Shown piece by piece: positions 9,779-17,566 of a DNA stretch of 49,871 bases. The translations under genes were made by a program, and so were the position numbers. This stretch comes from Methylophaga sp. (GTDB lineage: Bacteria > Pseudomonadota > Gammaproteobacteria > Nitrosococcales > Methylophagaceae): NCBI RefSeq assembly GCF_030651745.1, contig NZ_JAUSCC010000086.1:1-49871 (forward strand), in the 5' to 3' direction. The notes beneath the pieces were generated by a model, which saw only the letters and a program-made list of their open reading frames with translations, did no database searches and was not told the origin of the DNA. Numbering within the stretch: position 1 is the first letter of the stretch; every line of letters starts with the position of its first letter.

Positions 9779-10164
9779 ATTAATTCAAAACCATTTGGGA
9801 ATTGGCCCTCATATAACCACACAGTAATATGCTTGCTTTTCCTCAAGGCTAGACCGTGATTTTCCAAGATATATCCAGCAGCAACTTCCTCATTTTTAAA
9901 TCTCTCAGGACTTTCTTCTTTTTTTGCTCTGATTGCATTTTCTGAGTTAAAAAATGACGTGCCATAAAATTCCGGCTTATTTCGTATTTCATCTCTATTA
10001 ATCAGATGTTTTTGTTTAGGATCTTTATAGCTTGGAAGAAAGTCATCAGCAACAGGGGGAGAGTTTTGAACAAATCTAAAAAGATATGCCTCAATTGGGG
10101 TTGCGTTTGAAGGGGGAATAGTTAAGTGTGTGGGATAATCTTCCGGCCACTTATTTTGTGTCAT
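9775..10164 (-). CDS. Hypothetical protein, first gene of a two-gene AT-rich operon
   Basis: 129 residues, unrecognised. It starts MTQNKWPEDYPTH, has no signal peptide or membrane segment, and contains PEFYGTSFFNSENAIRAKKE followed by a compact C-terminal part (AAGYILENHGLALRKSKH, VWLYEGQFPNGFELI). A strong GGAGG lies 8 bases before the ATG, and a good sigma70 promoter lies at 10197-10225. The stop overlaps the start of the 418-residue gene by 4 bases, so the two products are probably made in a fixed ratio and may form a complex or a toxin/neutraliser or effector/partner pair. Function unknown. Confidence 0.7.
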   Translation of the reverse strand: MTQNKWPEDYPTHLTIPPSNATPIEAYLFRFVQNSPPVADDFLPSYKDPKQKHLINRDEIRNKPEFYGTSFFNSENAIRAKKEESPERFKNEEVAAGYILENHGLALRKSKHITVWLYEGQFPNGFELI

Positions 10165-10196
10165 TCCATAACCTCCATCCTTATCAAAGCTAGGGA

Positions 10197-10225
10197 ATAA
10201 TAAGTGGATAAACCATTAATTTCAA
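10197..10225 (-). promoter_or_regulatory. Sigma70-type promoter of the DUF6575-like operon
   Basis: On the minus strand, TTGAAA (10220-10225), exactly 17 bases, then TATTAT (10197-10202), about 35 bases before the 129-residue gene. Confidence 0.6.
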
Positions 10226-10332
10226 TATATTTTCAGTTGCAGTTTTTACAAGGTGAGCATTTGACTTACAACTATTAACTCAGGTTTTTGATTTCAATAC
10301 TACAACCATCTCAGATTAATAGCTGATTATAG

Positions 10333-10360
10333 TTTTTGATAAATGGAGAATTATCAAAAA
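10333..10360. repeat. Inverted repeat at the right edge of the island
   Basis: TTTTTGATAA (10333-10342) and TTATCAAAAA (10351-10360) are perfect 10-bp arms with an 8-base loop, 6 bases after the dinB stop. The A/T-rich arms could act as a weak dinB terminator. It also marks where AT-rich DNA gives way to normal composition. Confidence 0.6.
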
Positions 10361-10366
10361 TATCGT

Positions 10367-11455
10367 TTACTTCCAGGTTAACTTAAAATCCAACTGCGCC
10401 TGCCTCTTTTCAACAGTCACCGGCAAATCAAACCCACTCAAACTCAACCCCACCAATCTAACCGGTTTATCACCAGCCTCCGTCCGTGCTAATAATTTCG
10501 GAATCCATTCCTGCAAATCAGCAAAGCCAATACTGTGTTCCAGCGTTTGTGCCCGAGTGACTTGTTGAAAGTCAGCGTATTTCACTTTAACGGTAACGGT
10601 TCTGCCTTGCATGTTGCGTTTGGATAAGCTTTCAATCACTTGTTCAGCGAGGCCCAACAGGATGTTGGTCAGCTCAGGAATGGAGAGAATATCTTCAGCG
10701 AAGGTGGTTTCTTTGCCTAGCGATTTTCGGATGCGTTGGCTGCGGACGGGGCGTTCGTCAATGGCACGGGCGATGTTGTAATAATACTGGCCTGATTTGC
10801 CGAATCGTTCGTTGAGTTCGGTTAAGGTTTTTTGTCTTAGGTCATTGCCGGTGTGGATGCCGAGATTTTTCATTTTGGCTTCGGTGGCGGGGCCGATGCC
10901 ATGAAATTTGCCAATCGGTAGTTTGCTGACAAAGTCCTGGCCTTGTTCTGGGCGAATCAGATACAGGCCATTGGGTTTATCCATATCTGAGGCGATTTTG
11001 GCGAGGAATTTATTATAGGAAACACCCGCCGAGGCGGTGAGCTGGGTTTCGGCGAGGATTTCATTTTTGATGGCTTTGGCAATTAAGGTGGCGGAACCGT
11101 TAAAGGCTTCTGTGTAAGTGACATCCAGATAGGCTTCATCAAGTGATAGCGGTTCAACTTCTGAGGCATAGCGCCAGAAAATCTCACGGATTTTATCGGA
11201 GGCTTCCCGGTAGGCTTCAAAGCGGGGCCGCACAAAAATCGCTTGCGGACAAAGCCGATAAGCTCGCGCCGAAGACATCGCAGAATGAATACCGAATTTA
11301 CGTGCCTCATAGCTGCATGCTGCCACCACCCCACGACTGTCAGGCTGACCGCCGACGATAAGTGGTTTGCCTTTGAGTTCGGGAAAATCGCGTTGTTCTA
11401 CCGAAGCAAAAAAAGCGTCCATATCGACGTGTATGATTTTTCGTTGTTTGGCCAT
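10367..11455 (-). CDS. dinB: DNA polymerase IV
   Basis: Y-family translesion polymerase. The catalytic N-terminus IIHVDMDAFFASVEQRD holds the first metal-binding Asp; SLDEAYLDVT near residue 103 holds the Asp-Glu pair. CSYEARKFGIHSAM, ASAGVSYNKFLAKIASDMDKPNG, the thumb with FHGIGPATEAKMKNLGI, and a little-finger domain (SLGKETTFAEDI onward) complete it. At 362 residues it is slightly longer than E. coli DinB (351). I see no clear C-terminal beta-clamp motif and no CTGT-N8-ACAG LexA box in the 140 bases upstream. Confidence 0.95.
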   Translation of the reverse strand: MAKQRKIIHVDMDAFFASVEQRDFPELKGKPLIVGGQPDSRGVVAACSYEARKFGIHSAMSSARAYRLCPQAIFVRPRFEAYREASDKIREIFWRYASEVEPLSLDEAYLDVTYTEAFNGSATLIAKAIKNEILAETQLTASAGVSYNKFLAKIASDMDKPNGLYLIRPEQGQDFVSKLPIGKFHGIGPATEAKMKNLGIHTGNDLRQKTLTELNERFGKSGQYYYNIARAIDERPVRSQRIRKSLGKETTFAEDILSIPELTNILLGLAEQVIESLSKRNMQGRTVTVKVKYADFQQVTRAQTLEHSIGFADLQEWIPKLLARTEAGDKPVRLVGLSLSGFDLPVTVEKRQAQLDFKLTWK

Positions 11456-11599
11456 TGATATATGGTGTTAGTGAGTTCTCAGTATTTTCTCATAATCGCG
11501 GTGAAGATGTGGGGCAGATATTTCAATCTCGAACTGACGGACATTTCAGAGTGGATTGCAGGTGGCGTCAATGTTACTTTAGCGGATTAAACCTCATCA

Positions 11600-13150
11600 G
11601 TGAGCTTACGTTTGATTGCAAGTATCCGTTCCTGGCAGGAAAGTCTGCGGGCTTTTCTTACCCCACAAGTCGTGACTATGCTGTTTCTCGGTATTGCGGC
11701 GGGTCTGCCGTTATTACTGATTTTTTCTTCACTCAGTTTATGGTTACGTGAAGCCGGTGTTGACCGCAGCGCAGTAACCTATTTCAGCTGGGCGGCGTTG
11801 GGTTATTCATTCAAATTTGTCTGGGCGCCGCTGCTGGATATTCTGCCGCTGCCGATCCTGAATCGTTTGTTGGGTCGACGACGCAGTTGGTTATTTCTGT
11901 CGCAATTGATGATTATCACTTCGATTATCTTGATGGCGATGGTAGATCCGGCAACGCATTCCTTGACATTAATGGCTGTTGCTGCTGTTTTACTGGGTTT
12001 TTCTGCCGCGACACAGGATGTGGTGATTGATGCCTATCGTATCGAATCTGCTGATGTCCGTTTGCAGGCGTTAATGTCTGCCAGCTATATCGCCGGATAT
12101 CGAATCGGTATGTTGATGGCCGGGGCCGGTGCGTTAATGCTGGCCAGTTATTTCGGTTCGGAAATGGGCGAATATGACTACCTGGCGTGGCGACAAAGCT
12201 ATTTGATTATGGCGGCGCTGATGCTGATCGGGGTGGTTACCACCTTGTTAAGCCCTGAGCCTGAGGTGAATAAAAAGGTTCATGAAGATCGCAAGCGAGA
12301 TTATCTGGGCTTGATGCTGACCTTTGCTTTATCCATCAGTGGTTTTATTGGCTGTTTTTACCTTACCGGTGATTGGGCGGTACAGGCGCGATTGCAATTA
12401 CTTTCCTGGGTGAATAATGGCCCGTTGGCTGCTGTAGCAGTTGAGATGGTTCGTTTAGTGCTGGCCACCATTGTGGCGGTGATTATTGCCCGAATGTTGA
12501 TATTAATGGGCTGGGTACAGAAGAGCATTGTGCATCGCAGCTATGTTGAGCCGGTGCAGGATTTCTTTAAACGCTATGGCATGTCGATGGCGTTGTTGTT
12601 GTTGTTGTTAATTGGTTTATATCGCATTTCCGATATCGTGCTGGGCGTGATTGCCAATGTGTTTTATCAGGATATGGGCTTTACCAAACCGGAAATTGCC
12701 ACTGTGGTGAAAACCTTTGGTTTGTTTATGACCATTGTCGGAGGTTTCCTCGGTGGGATCCTGGCATTACGATTCGGGGTGATGCGAATTCTGTTTATCG
12801 GGGCTGTTTTATCTGCGCTGACCAATCTGTTGTTTATGCTGCTCGCGCAAATGGGCAACGATATCGTGATGTTGTATATCGTGATTTCTGCTGACAACCT
12901 GTCTGGCGGCTTGGCCAGTGCAGCATTTATTGCCTTTTTATCCAGTCTGACCAATATCTCGTTTACTGCGGTGCAATACGCCATTTTCAGTTCTCTGATG
13001 ACCTTGCTGCCAAAAATTCTCGGTGGTTATTCCGGAACCATGGTTGAGAGCATGGGCTATGAGCAATTCTTTTTGCTCACGGCATTAATGGGCATTCCGG
13101 TGTTGCTGCTGATAGTTATGGCTGCCAGACGTTTTCGAATTGATGATTAG
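11600..13150 (+). CDS. ampG: AmpG-family MFS permease
   Basis: Inner-membrane major facilitator of the AmpG type, normally importing anhydro-muropeptides for cell-wall recycling. It has 12 or more hydrophobic segments and the AmpG hallmark N-terminus: GIAAGLPLLLIFSSLSLWLREAGVD, then SWAALGYSFKFVWAPLLD, LGRRRSWLFLSQ and FSAATQDVVIDAYRIE. At 516 residues the length fits. It uses a GTG start at 11600. The next gene follows after 12 bases and is likely in the same transcript. A related sugar or siderophore permease role cannot be excluded. Confidence 0.85.
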   Translation: MSLRLIASIRSWQESLRAFLTPQVVTMLFLGIAAGLPLLLIFSSLSLWLREAGVDRSAVTYFSWAALGYSFKFVWAPLLDILPLPILNRLLGRRRSWLFLSQLMIITSIILMAMVDPATHSLTLMAVAAVLLGFSAATQDVVIDAYRIESADVRLQALMSASYIAGYRIGMLMAGAGALMLASYFGSEMGEYDYLAWRQSYLIMAALMLIGVVTTLLSPEPEVNKKVHEDRKRDYLGLMLTFALSISGFIGCFYLTGDWAVQARLQLLSWVNNGPLAAVAVEMVRLVLATIVAVIIARMLILMGWVQKSIVHRSYVEPVQDFFKRYGMSMALLLLLLIGLYRISDIVLGVIANVFYQDMGFTKPEIATVVKTFGLFMTIVGGFLGGILALRFGVMRILFIGAVLSALTNLLFMLLAQMGNDIVMLYIVISADNLSGGLASAAFIAFLSSLTNISFTAVQYAIFSSLMTLLPKILGGYSGTMVESMGYEQFFLLTALMGIPVLLLIVMAARRFRIDD

Positions 13151-13162
13151 CTGAGCAATCGC

Positions 13163-13753
13163 ATGTGGCGCTGGCTGTTAATTATCGTGGTGATTTTTTT
13201 CGGTTGGCGTCATTGTTCGACGGCTGAGATTCACTATGCCGCGCCAAACACTCTCATTGAGCAGGCACCGCTACAATCTGAGATTACCGGCATTTCACCC
13301 ATTCTGGTGAAGAATTATGCCATTCAACCTGTTGCCGATTTCAGCCTTGAAGCCCGAGTATTAGCCAGAGAAGACTATCGTCTGGGCCGTGAAGCTGATT
13401 TATCTCCCACCGATTTGGTGTTGGGCTGGGGGAAGATGGCCGATCCCGACGTTGTAAAACAAATCAATATTCGCCAGTCCGGTCGCTGGTATTTTTGGCA
13501 AGTTCAGTCGTTTCCGATACCGCGTCGTCAGATCGAAATTCAAAGTGCCAATATGCATTTTATTCCGGCTGATGAAGAGGTCGGCAGAATACTCAAGCAG
13601 ATAAGGCCCGGCCAATTAATCGCGCTGCAGGGTTATCTGGTTAATGTAAACGCTGAAGATGGATGGCGCTGGCGCAGTTCACTTAGCCGGGAAGATACCG
13701 GTGCCAATGCCTGTGAATTGATTTACGTAAAACAATTGAAAATCATTTCCTGA
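13163..13753 (+). CDS. Conserved membrane-anchored hypothetical protein
   Basis: 196 residues with one N-terminal hydrophobic segment (LLIIVVIFFGW), either an uncleaved anchor or a signal peptide, then a soluble, presumably periplasmic domain. The latter contains FSLEARVLAREDYRLGREADLSPTDLVLGWG, IRQSGRWYFW, LIALQGYLV and a late SLSREDTGANACELIYVK. This SxxRxDTGxxACE ending recurs in conserved hypothetical proteins. It lies 12 bases after ampG. Function unknown. Confidence 0.75.
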   Translation: MWRWLLIIVVIFFGWRHCSTAEIHYAAPNTLIEQAPLQSEITGISPILVKNYAIQPVADFSLEARVLAREDYRLGREADLSPTDLVLGWGKMADPDVVKQINIRQSGRWYFWQVQSFPIPRRQIEIQSANMHFIPADEEVGRILKQIRPGQLIALQGYLVNVNAEDGWRWRSSLSREDTGANACELIYVKQLKIIS

Positions 13754-13840
13754 CGGCGTTTTGAGCTGAGGGCTAACGGGAAATATCCCCGAAATGTTTA
13801 TGGTATGTTGAGGTTTTGCATAAACCATCAGGAGATCCCC

Positions 13841-14221
13841 ATGTCGAACACCGCTGTTTCAATCAGTGATTACCAAGCCATAGCCAGCGTGATCCAGCAT
13901 TATATTGATGGCGCTATCTCAGGTAAGGGCGAACAAATGCGACCTGCTTTTCATCAGGATGCCACTATTTATGGTTATGTCGGTCCGGATTTATTTGCTG
14001 GGCCCATTCAGGGACTGTATGACTGGAATGATGAAAATGGTCCAGCCAAAGATATGAAATCAATCATTACCCATATCGATGTGGTTGGCACCGCGGCCAG
14101 CGTCAGGCTCGAATCAGATAACTGGACCGGTCATCGCTTTACCGATTTTTTCAATCTGCTGAAAATTGATGGCAAGTGGCAGGTGATGAATAAAGTGTTT
14201 CATCTGCACGACGAAAGTTAA
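13841..14221 (+). CDS. NTF2-like / putative lumazine-binding family protein
   Basis: A 126-residue SnoaL/NTF2-like domain: an N-terminal helix (DYQAIASVIQHYIDGAISGKGEQM), FHQDATIYGYVGPDLFAGP, then the curved sheet with VRLESDNWTGHRFTDFFNLLKIDGKWQVMNKVFH. I start at the ATG at 13841 because a CAGGAGA Shine-Dalgarno lies 6 bases upstream; the frame is open further, to 13805. No signal peptide. Proteins of this family are small enzymes or ligand-binding domains; the ligand is not predictable here. Confidence 0.85.
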   Translation: MSNTAVSISDYQAIASVIQHYIDGAISGKGEQMRPAFHQDATIYGYVGPDLFAGPIQGLYDWNDENGPAKDMKSIITHIDVVGTAASVRLESDNWTGHRFTDFFNLLKIDGKWQVMNKVFHLHDES

Positions 14222-14234
14222 ACAGCCAGTCCCT

Positions 14235-14260
14235 AAGCTGCTGGATTAATCCAGCAGCTT
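14235..14260. terminator. Perfect palindrome covering the ppnN stop codon
   Basis: A perfect 26-base palindrome with 13-base half-site AAGCTGCTGGATT encodes the last codons and stop of ppnN (Lys-Leu-Leu-Asp-stop) and lies between two convergent genes. It is probably a hairpin protecting or ending one or both transcripts. No clean T-run follows on either strand. Confidence 0.55.
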
Positions 14261-15607
14261 GTAACACGGTTTGTAAGCATGTTCGTCCTGACCCAATTTC
14301 ATCCGTTTTTCGCGGACAAATTTGTGTAACAGATCATCAATAGCGCGTAGCAGTTCGGGAGCACCGTTAATAACGTAAGGGCCATGTTTGGCCACTTCAC
14401 GAATACCAAAGGCTTTGACGTTGCCGGCGACAATCCCGGAAAACGCCGAACGTAAGTTGCTGGCCAGTTCATGGCGTGGCATATCGGGAAACAAACGTAA
14501 TGACGCCATGTTTTCATGAGTTGGAATAAATGGTTGTTGCAGCATCGGGTCGATATGCAGCTGCCAGTTAAAGTAATAGGCATCCTGTGATTCACGGCGA
14601 GCAGCATGGACGCTGTCTACTGACTCTCGGATGATATGACCAACGGTTGCCGGTTCACCAATCACTATTTGATACAGCTCAGCAATTTCATCACCCAGAC
14701 AACGACGCAAGAATTTATCCAGCGTATCGAAATATTCACGACAGGATTCCGGGCCGGCAAATACCAGCGGAATACCTTGTTTGTTTTCCGGGTGCAGTAA
14801 AATGCTCAGCAAATAGAAGATTTCTTCGACGGTGCCGACGCCACCGGGGAACACAATAAAACTATGACCTAAGCGGACAAAGGCTTCGAGGCGTTTTTCA
14901 ATATCCGGCATGATCACCAGTTCATTAACAATCGCATTCGGTGATTCAGAAGCAATAATGCCCGGTTCGCTGATACCAATATAACGACCGGTTTTAATTT
15001 GCTGTTTGGCGTGACCCACTGCCGCACCTTTCATCGGGCCTTTCATTGCACCGATACCGCAGCCGGTAATGATATCCAGATTACGCAGACCTAATTCGTA
15101 TCCGACATGTTTGGCGTAATTATATTCATCACGAGGAATGGAGTGACCGCCCCAGCACACCACCAGATTGGGTGTTGTATTTGGTTTGATGGCATCGGCA
15201 TTACGCAGGATCATAAATACGCTATCAGTGATCTGCTGAGATGTCGGCGAGGTTTGCTCTGCCAGAATTTTAAAATCGGTATAAACAATGTCACGTAGCG
15301 CTGATGACAAATGCTCCTGAATACCGCGAATAATCTTGTCGTCAACAAATGATTGTGCAGGCGCATTCTTGATTTCCAATACCACGCCACGCGATTGCGG
15401 CACCAGTTTGATATCAAAATCCGCATAGGTTTTAAAAATCTGTTCAGCATCATCCTGATGACTGTCGGTATTTAAGATTGCCAGCGCGCAATCGCGAAAC
15501 AAACGATGCAGATCTGCACTGGTGTTACTGATGCGTTGGATCTCTTCCTGTGACAGCAGGTTTAATGTTCTTAACGGACGAATCGTGGTGTATTCAATTT
15601 TGTTCAT
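14246..15607 (-). CDS. ppnN: Nucleotide 5'-monophosphate nucleosidase (YgdH/PpnN)
   Basis: Cleaves purine and pyrimidine monophosphates to free base and ribose 5-phosphate; the E. coli enzyme is controlled by (p)ppGpp. Visible are the Rossmann-like LOG-family core with CWGGHSIPRDEYNYAKHVGYELG, TGCGIGAMKGPMKGA and the signature FPGGVGTVEEIFYLL near residue 255, plus the flanking domains of the long PpnN form. At 453 residues the length matches E. coli YgdH (454). It is monocistronic, downstream of the guanidine operon terminator. Confidence 0.93.
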   Translation of the reverse strand: MNKIEYTTIRPLRTLNLLSQEEIQRISNTSADLHRLFRDCALAILNTDSHQDDAEQIFKTYADFDIKLVPQSRGVVLEIKNAPAQSFVDDKIIRGIQEHLSSALRDIVYTDFKILAEQTSPTSQQITDSVFMILRNADAIKPNTTPNLVVCWGGHSIPRDEYNYAKHVGYELGLRNLDIITGCGIGAMKGPMKGAAVGHAKQQIKTGRYIGISEPGIIASESPNAIVNELVIMPDIEKRLEAFVRLGHSFIVFPGGVGTVEEIFYLLSILLHPENKQGIPLVFAGPESCREYFDTLDKFLRRCLGDEIAELYQIVIGEPATVGHIIRESVDSVHAARRESQDAYYFNWQLHIDPMLQQPFIPTHENMASLRLFPDMPRHELASNLRSAFSGIVAGNVKAFGIREVAKHGPYVINGAPELLRAIDDLLHKFVREKRMKLGQDEHAYKPCYKLLD

Positions 15608-15712
15608 AGACTTCTAGTGATGAAAAAGACAAACACACATACTCCCATTGTTGGCAGTGGGAATCAATGTAAGAGTCGATGAGGGCTAGAACAACTGTTG
15701 GTTTTTACTGGT

Positions 15713-15747
15713 ACAAGAAAGCCGAGCCGGATTGATTCCGGCTTGGT
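15713..15747 (-). terminator. Terminator of the guanidine operon
   Basis: Read on the minus strand, arms 15737-15747 and 15721-15731 pair over 11 bp (two G-U) around a 5-base loop, followed by TTTCTT. It lies just after the allophanate hydrolase stop. Confidence 0.75.
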
Positions 15748-15769
15748 CTCTTTTGAAAATGAAGGTGTT

Positions 15770-17566
15770 TTATCGCTGCTGAACGTAAGCGCGCCAGCTT
15801 TTGAGATGAGTGATATCCGTTGCCTCTTGAATCGCATATGGCTCACAGATAAAGCCTGTATACCATTGCTGATCAGCCAGTTGAATCTTGCCAATGCCTA
15901 ATGGAGCAGGGATGCCTGCAACAAAAGAGCCGAAACTGGCGGTGGGCAATTCCCATAACTCGACTTCAATGGCTTCGCCATGCAGTTCATCGCGGATAAG
16001 TCCAGGACGCGCTGGCGGTCCGCCTGCCAGAGCATACAGACGATAACAGGGGGCAGTTTGGGTGGCACGGATAAGCTTGCCACCGCGTTCACTTAATTGC
16101 CAATTAAGTGGTTGTCCCTGTAGATGTGCGCCGCAGACGGCGACACGAATGCGATCCATTATTCCGGCATTTAAGCTGTGAGACTCTGGTAGTGGTGTAC
16201 CGGTCGCACCTAATGGCAGTTTCAAATATTGCTGCAACCGATTGGCATAAGATAGCAGGCGAGTGTCACTGAAGGCTCTGGAAAACAGGGTCACGCCAAA
16301 GGGCATTCCGTTTGAGGTAAAGCCCGCTGGAGCAGCCACTGCGCTGCAGTCGAGCAGATTCATAAAGTTGGTGTAATAACCCAGCTGGCTGTTGAGCGTA
16401 ATCGGATCAGCCAACACTTCGTCGATCTTGTAAATCGTCCCGGCAGTAGGCGTCAGAATAAAATCAACGTTTTCCAACATCGGTGAGACTTGCTGTTTGC
16501 AATGCTGCAGTTGGTATTCGGCGTTAAACAAATCCTCAGCTGAAGCTGTTTTATGGGTATCAAGAATTTGCTGTAAAACCGGCAACATGGCTTCGCGGTT
16601 GACAGAATCAGTCGCAATGCGTCGTTCGGCAACCCAAGGGCCTTCATATAACAATCTGGCCGCGGTCAGAAACGGTTCAAAATCAATTTTCTCACAGGTG
16701 CCGCCTAGCGATTTCAGTGTTTCAACGGTTTGGTAAAAGCCTGTTTCAATGTCTTTGTTACCAAAAAACTGCAATTGATCGGCTTGCGGGATGGCAAAAA
16801 GAAAGCTATCGGCTGCAATTTGGCCATAGTTGCGCCGATTGGTGTCCTTGTTCGGCCGGGAAAAGTCATCCTTGGCATCGTGGCTTGCGGTGACTTCGAA
16901 TACACGATTTGCATCATCGGTGGTCAGACTGAAAATAGAAATACAATCCAGACTTTTACAAGCCGGTATCAGCCCATGATTACTCAATAGGCCGCGTGAA
17001 GGTTTCAAGCCGATAAGATTATTAAAGGCGGCCGGTACCCGACCCGAACCGGCGGTATCCGTACCCAAAGAAAAACTCACCAATCCCAATGCCACCGCTA
17101 CTGCAGACCCCGAACTGGAACCGCCGGAAATATAGTCGGGATCAAAACTATTGTGGCAGACACCCCATTTGTCAGGAGAACGAACCCCGACCAGGCCGGT
17201 GGCAAACTGATCCATATTGGTTTTGCCAATCGGAATCGCTCCGGCAGCAATCAGTAATTCCACTACATGAGCGGATTGTTCGGCTTTGTAGCGAAAGGCT
17301 TCACAGCCAGCGGTGACATCGACACCGGCCAATTCAATATTGTCTTTGATCGCAAACGGAATGCCATACAACGGCAGATTGTCCGGCGAGTGGCCGATCA
17401 GTTTATCCAGATATGGCTGAATGGCTTCCCGCGATAACAGGCTTATCCAGATATTGCGATCGGCAAATGCGTTGGCACGGGCCAACACATCATCAATCAG
17501 TTTATGCGGCGATAGCCTGCCATCACGATAGGCTTTATGGATGGCATCAATGGTCATATCCATCAT
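15770..17566 (-). CDS. atzF: Allophanate hydrolase
   Basis: Cytoplasmic amidase-signature enzyme splitting allophanate to 2 NH3 and 2 CO2, the last step of this pathway. The catalytic Lys-Ser-Ser region is present: PFAIKDNIELAG (Lys), GGSSSGSAVAVALG and DTAGSGRVPAAFNN near residues 150-180. The C-terminal domain of about 130 residues (from IRVAVCGAHLQGQPLNW) is the AtzF accessory domain, giving about 598 residues. I start at the ATG at 17566 because GGAGG lies 4 bases upstream and it overlaps the carboxylase stop; ATGs at 17563 and 17557 are also possible. Last gene of the riboswitch-led operon. Confidence 0.93.
   Translation of the reverse strand: MMDMTIDAIHKAYRDGRLSPHKLIDDVLARANAFADRNIWISLLSREAIQPYLDKLIGHSPDNLPLYGIPFAIKDNIELAGVDVTAGCEAFRYKAEQSAHVVELLIAAGAIPIGKTNMDQFATGLVGVRSPDKWGVCHNSFDPDYISGGSSSGSAVAVALGLVSFSLGTDTAGSGRVPAAFNNLIGLKPSRGLLSNHGLIPACKSLDCISIFSLTTDDANRVFEVTASHDAKDDFSRPNKDTNRRNYGQIAADSFLFAIPQADQLQFFGNKDIETGFYQTVETLKSLGGTCEKIDFEPFLTAARLLYEGPWVAERRIATDSVNREAMLPVLQQILDTHKTASAEDLFNAEYQLQHCKQQVSPMLENVDFILTPTAGTIYKIDEVLADPITLNSQLGYYTNFMNLLDCSAVAAPAGFTSNGMPFGVTLFSRAFSDTRLLSYANRLQQYLKLPLGATGTPLPESHSLNAGIMDRIRVAVCGAHLQGQPLNWQLSERGGKLIRATQTAPCYRLYALAGGPPARPGLIRDELHGEAIEVELWELPTASFGSFVAGIPAPLGIGKIQLADQQWYTGFICEPYAIQEATDITHLKSWRAYVQQR

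Noticed and set aside
10260..11600. LexA (SOS) boxes before dinB, and likewise before uvrA, ssb and recQ
   Set aside because: I looked for CTGT-N8-ACAG and saw none; the regulator in this organism may use another site, so no call is made.
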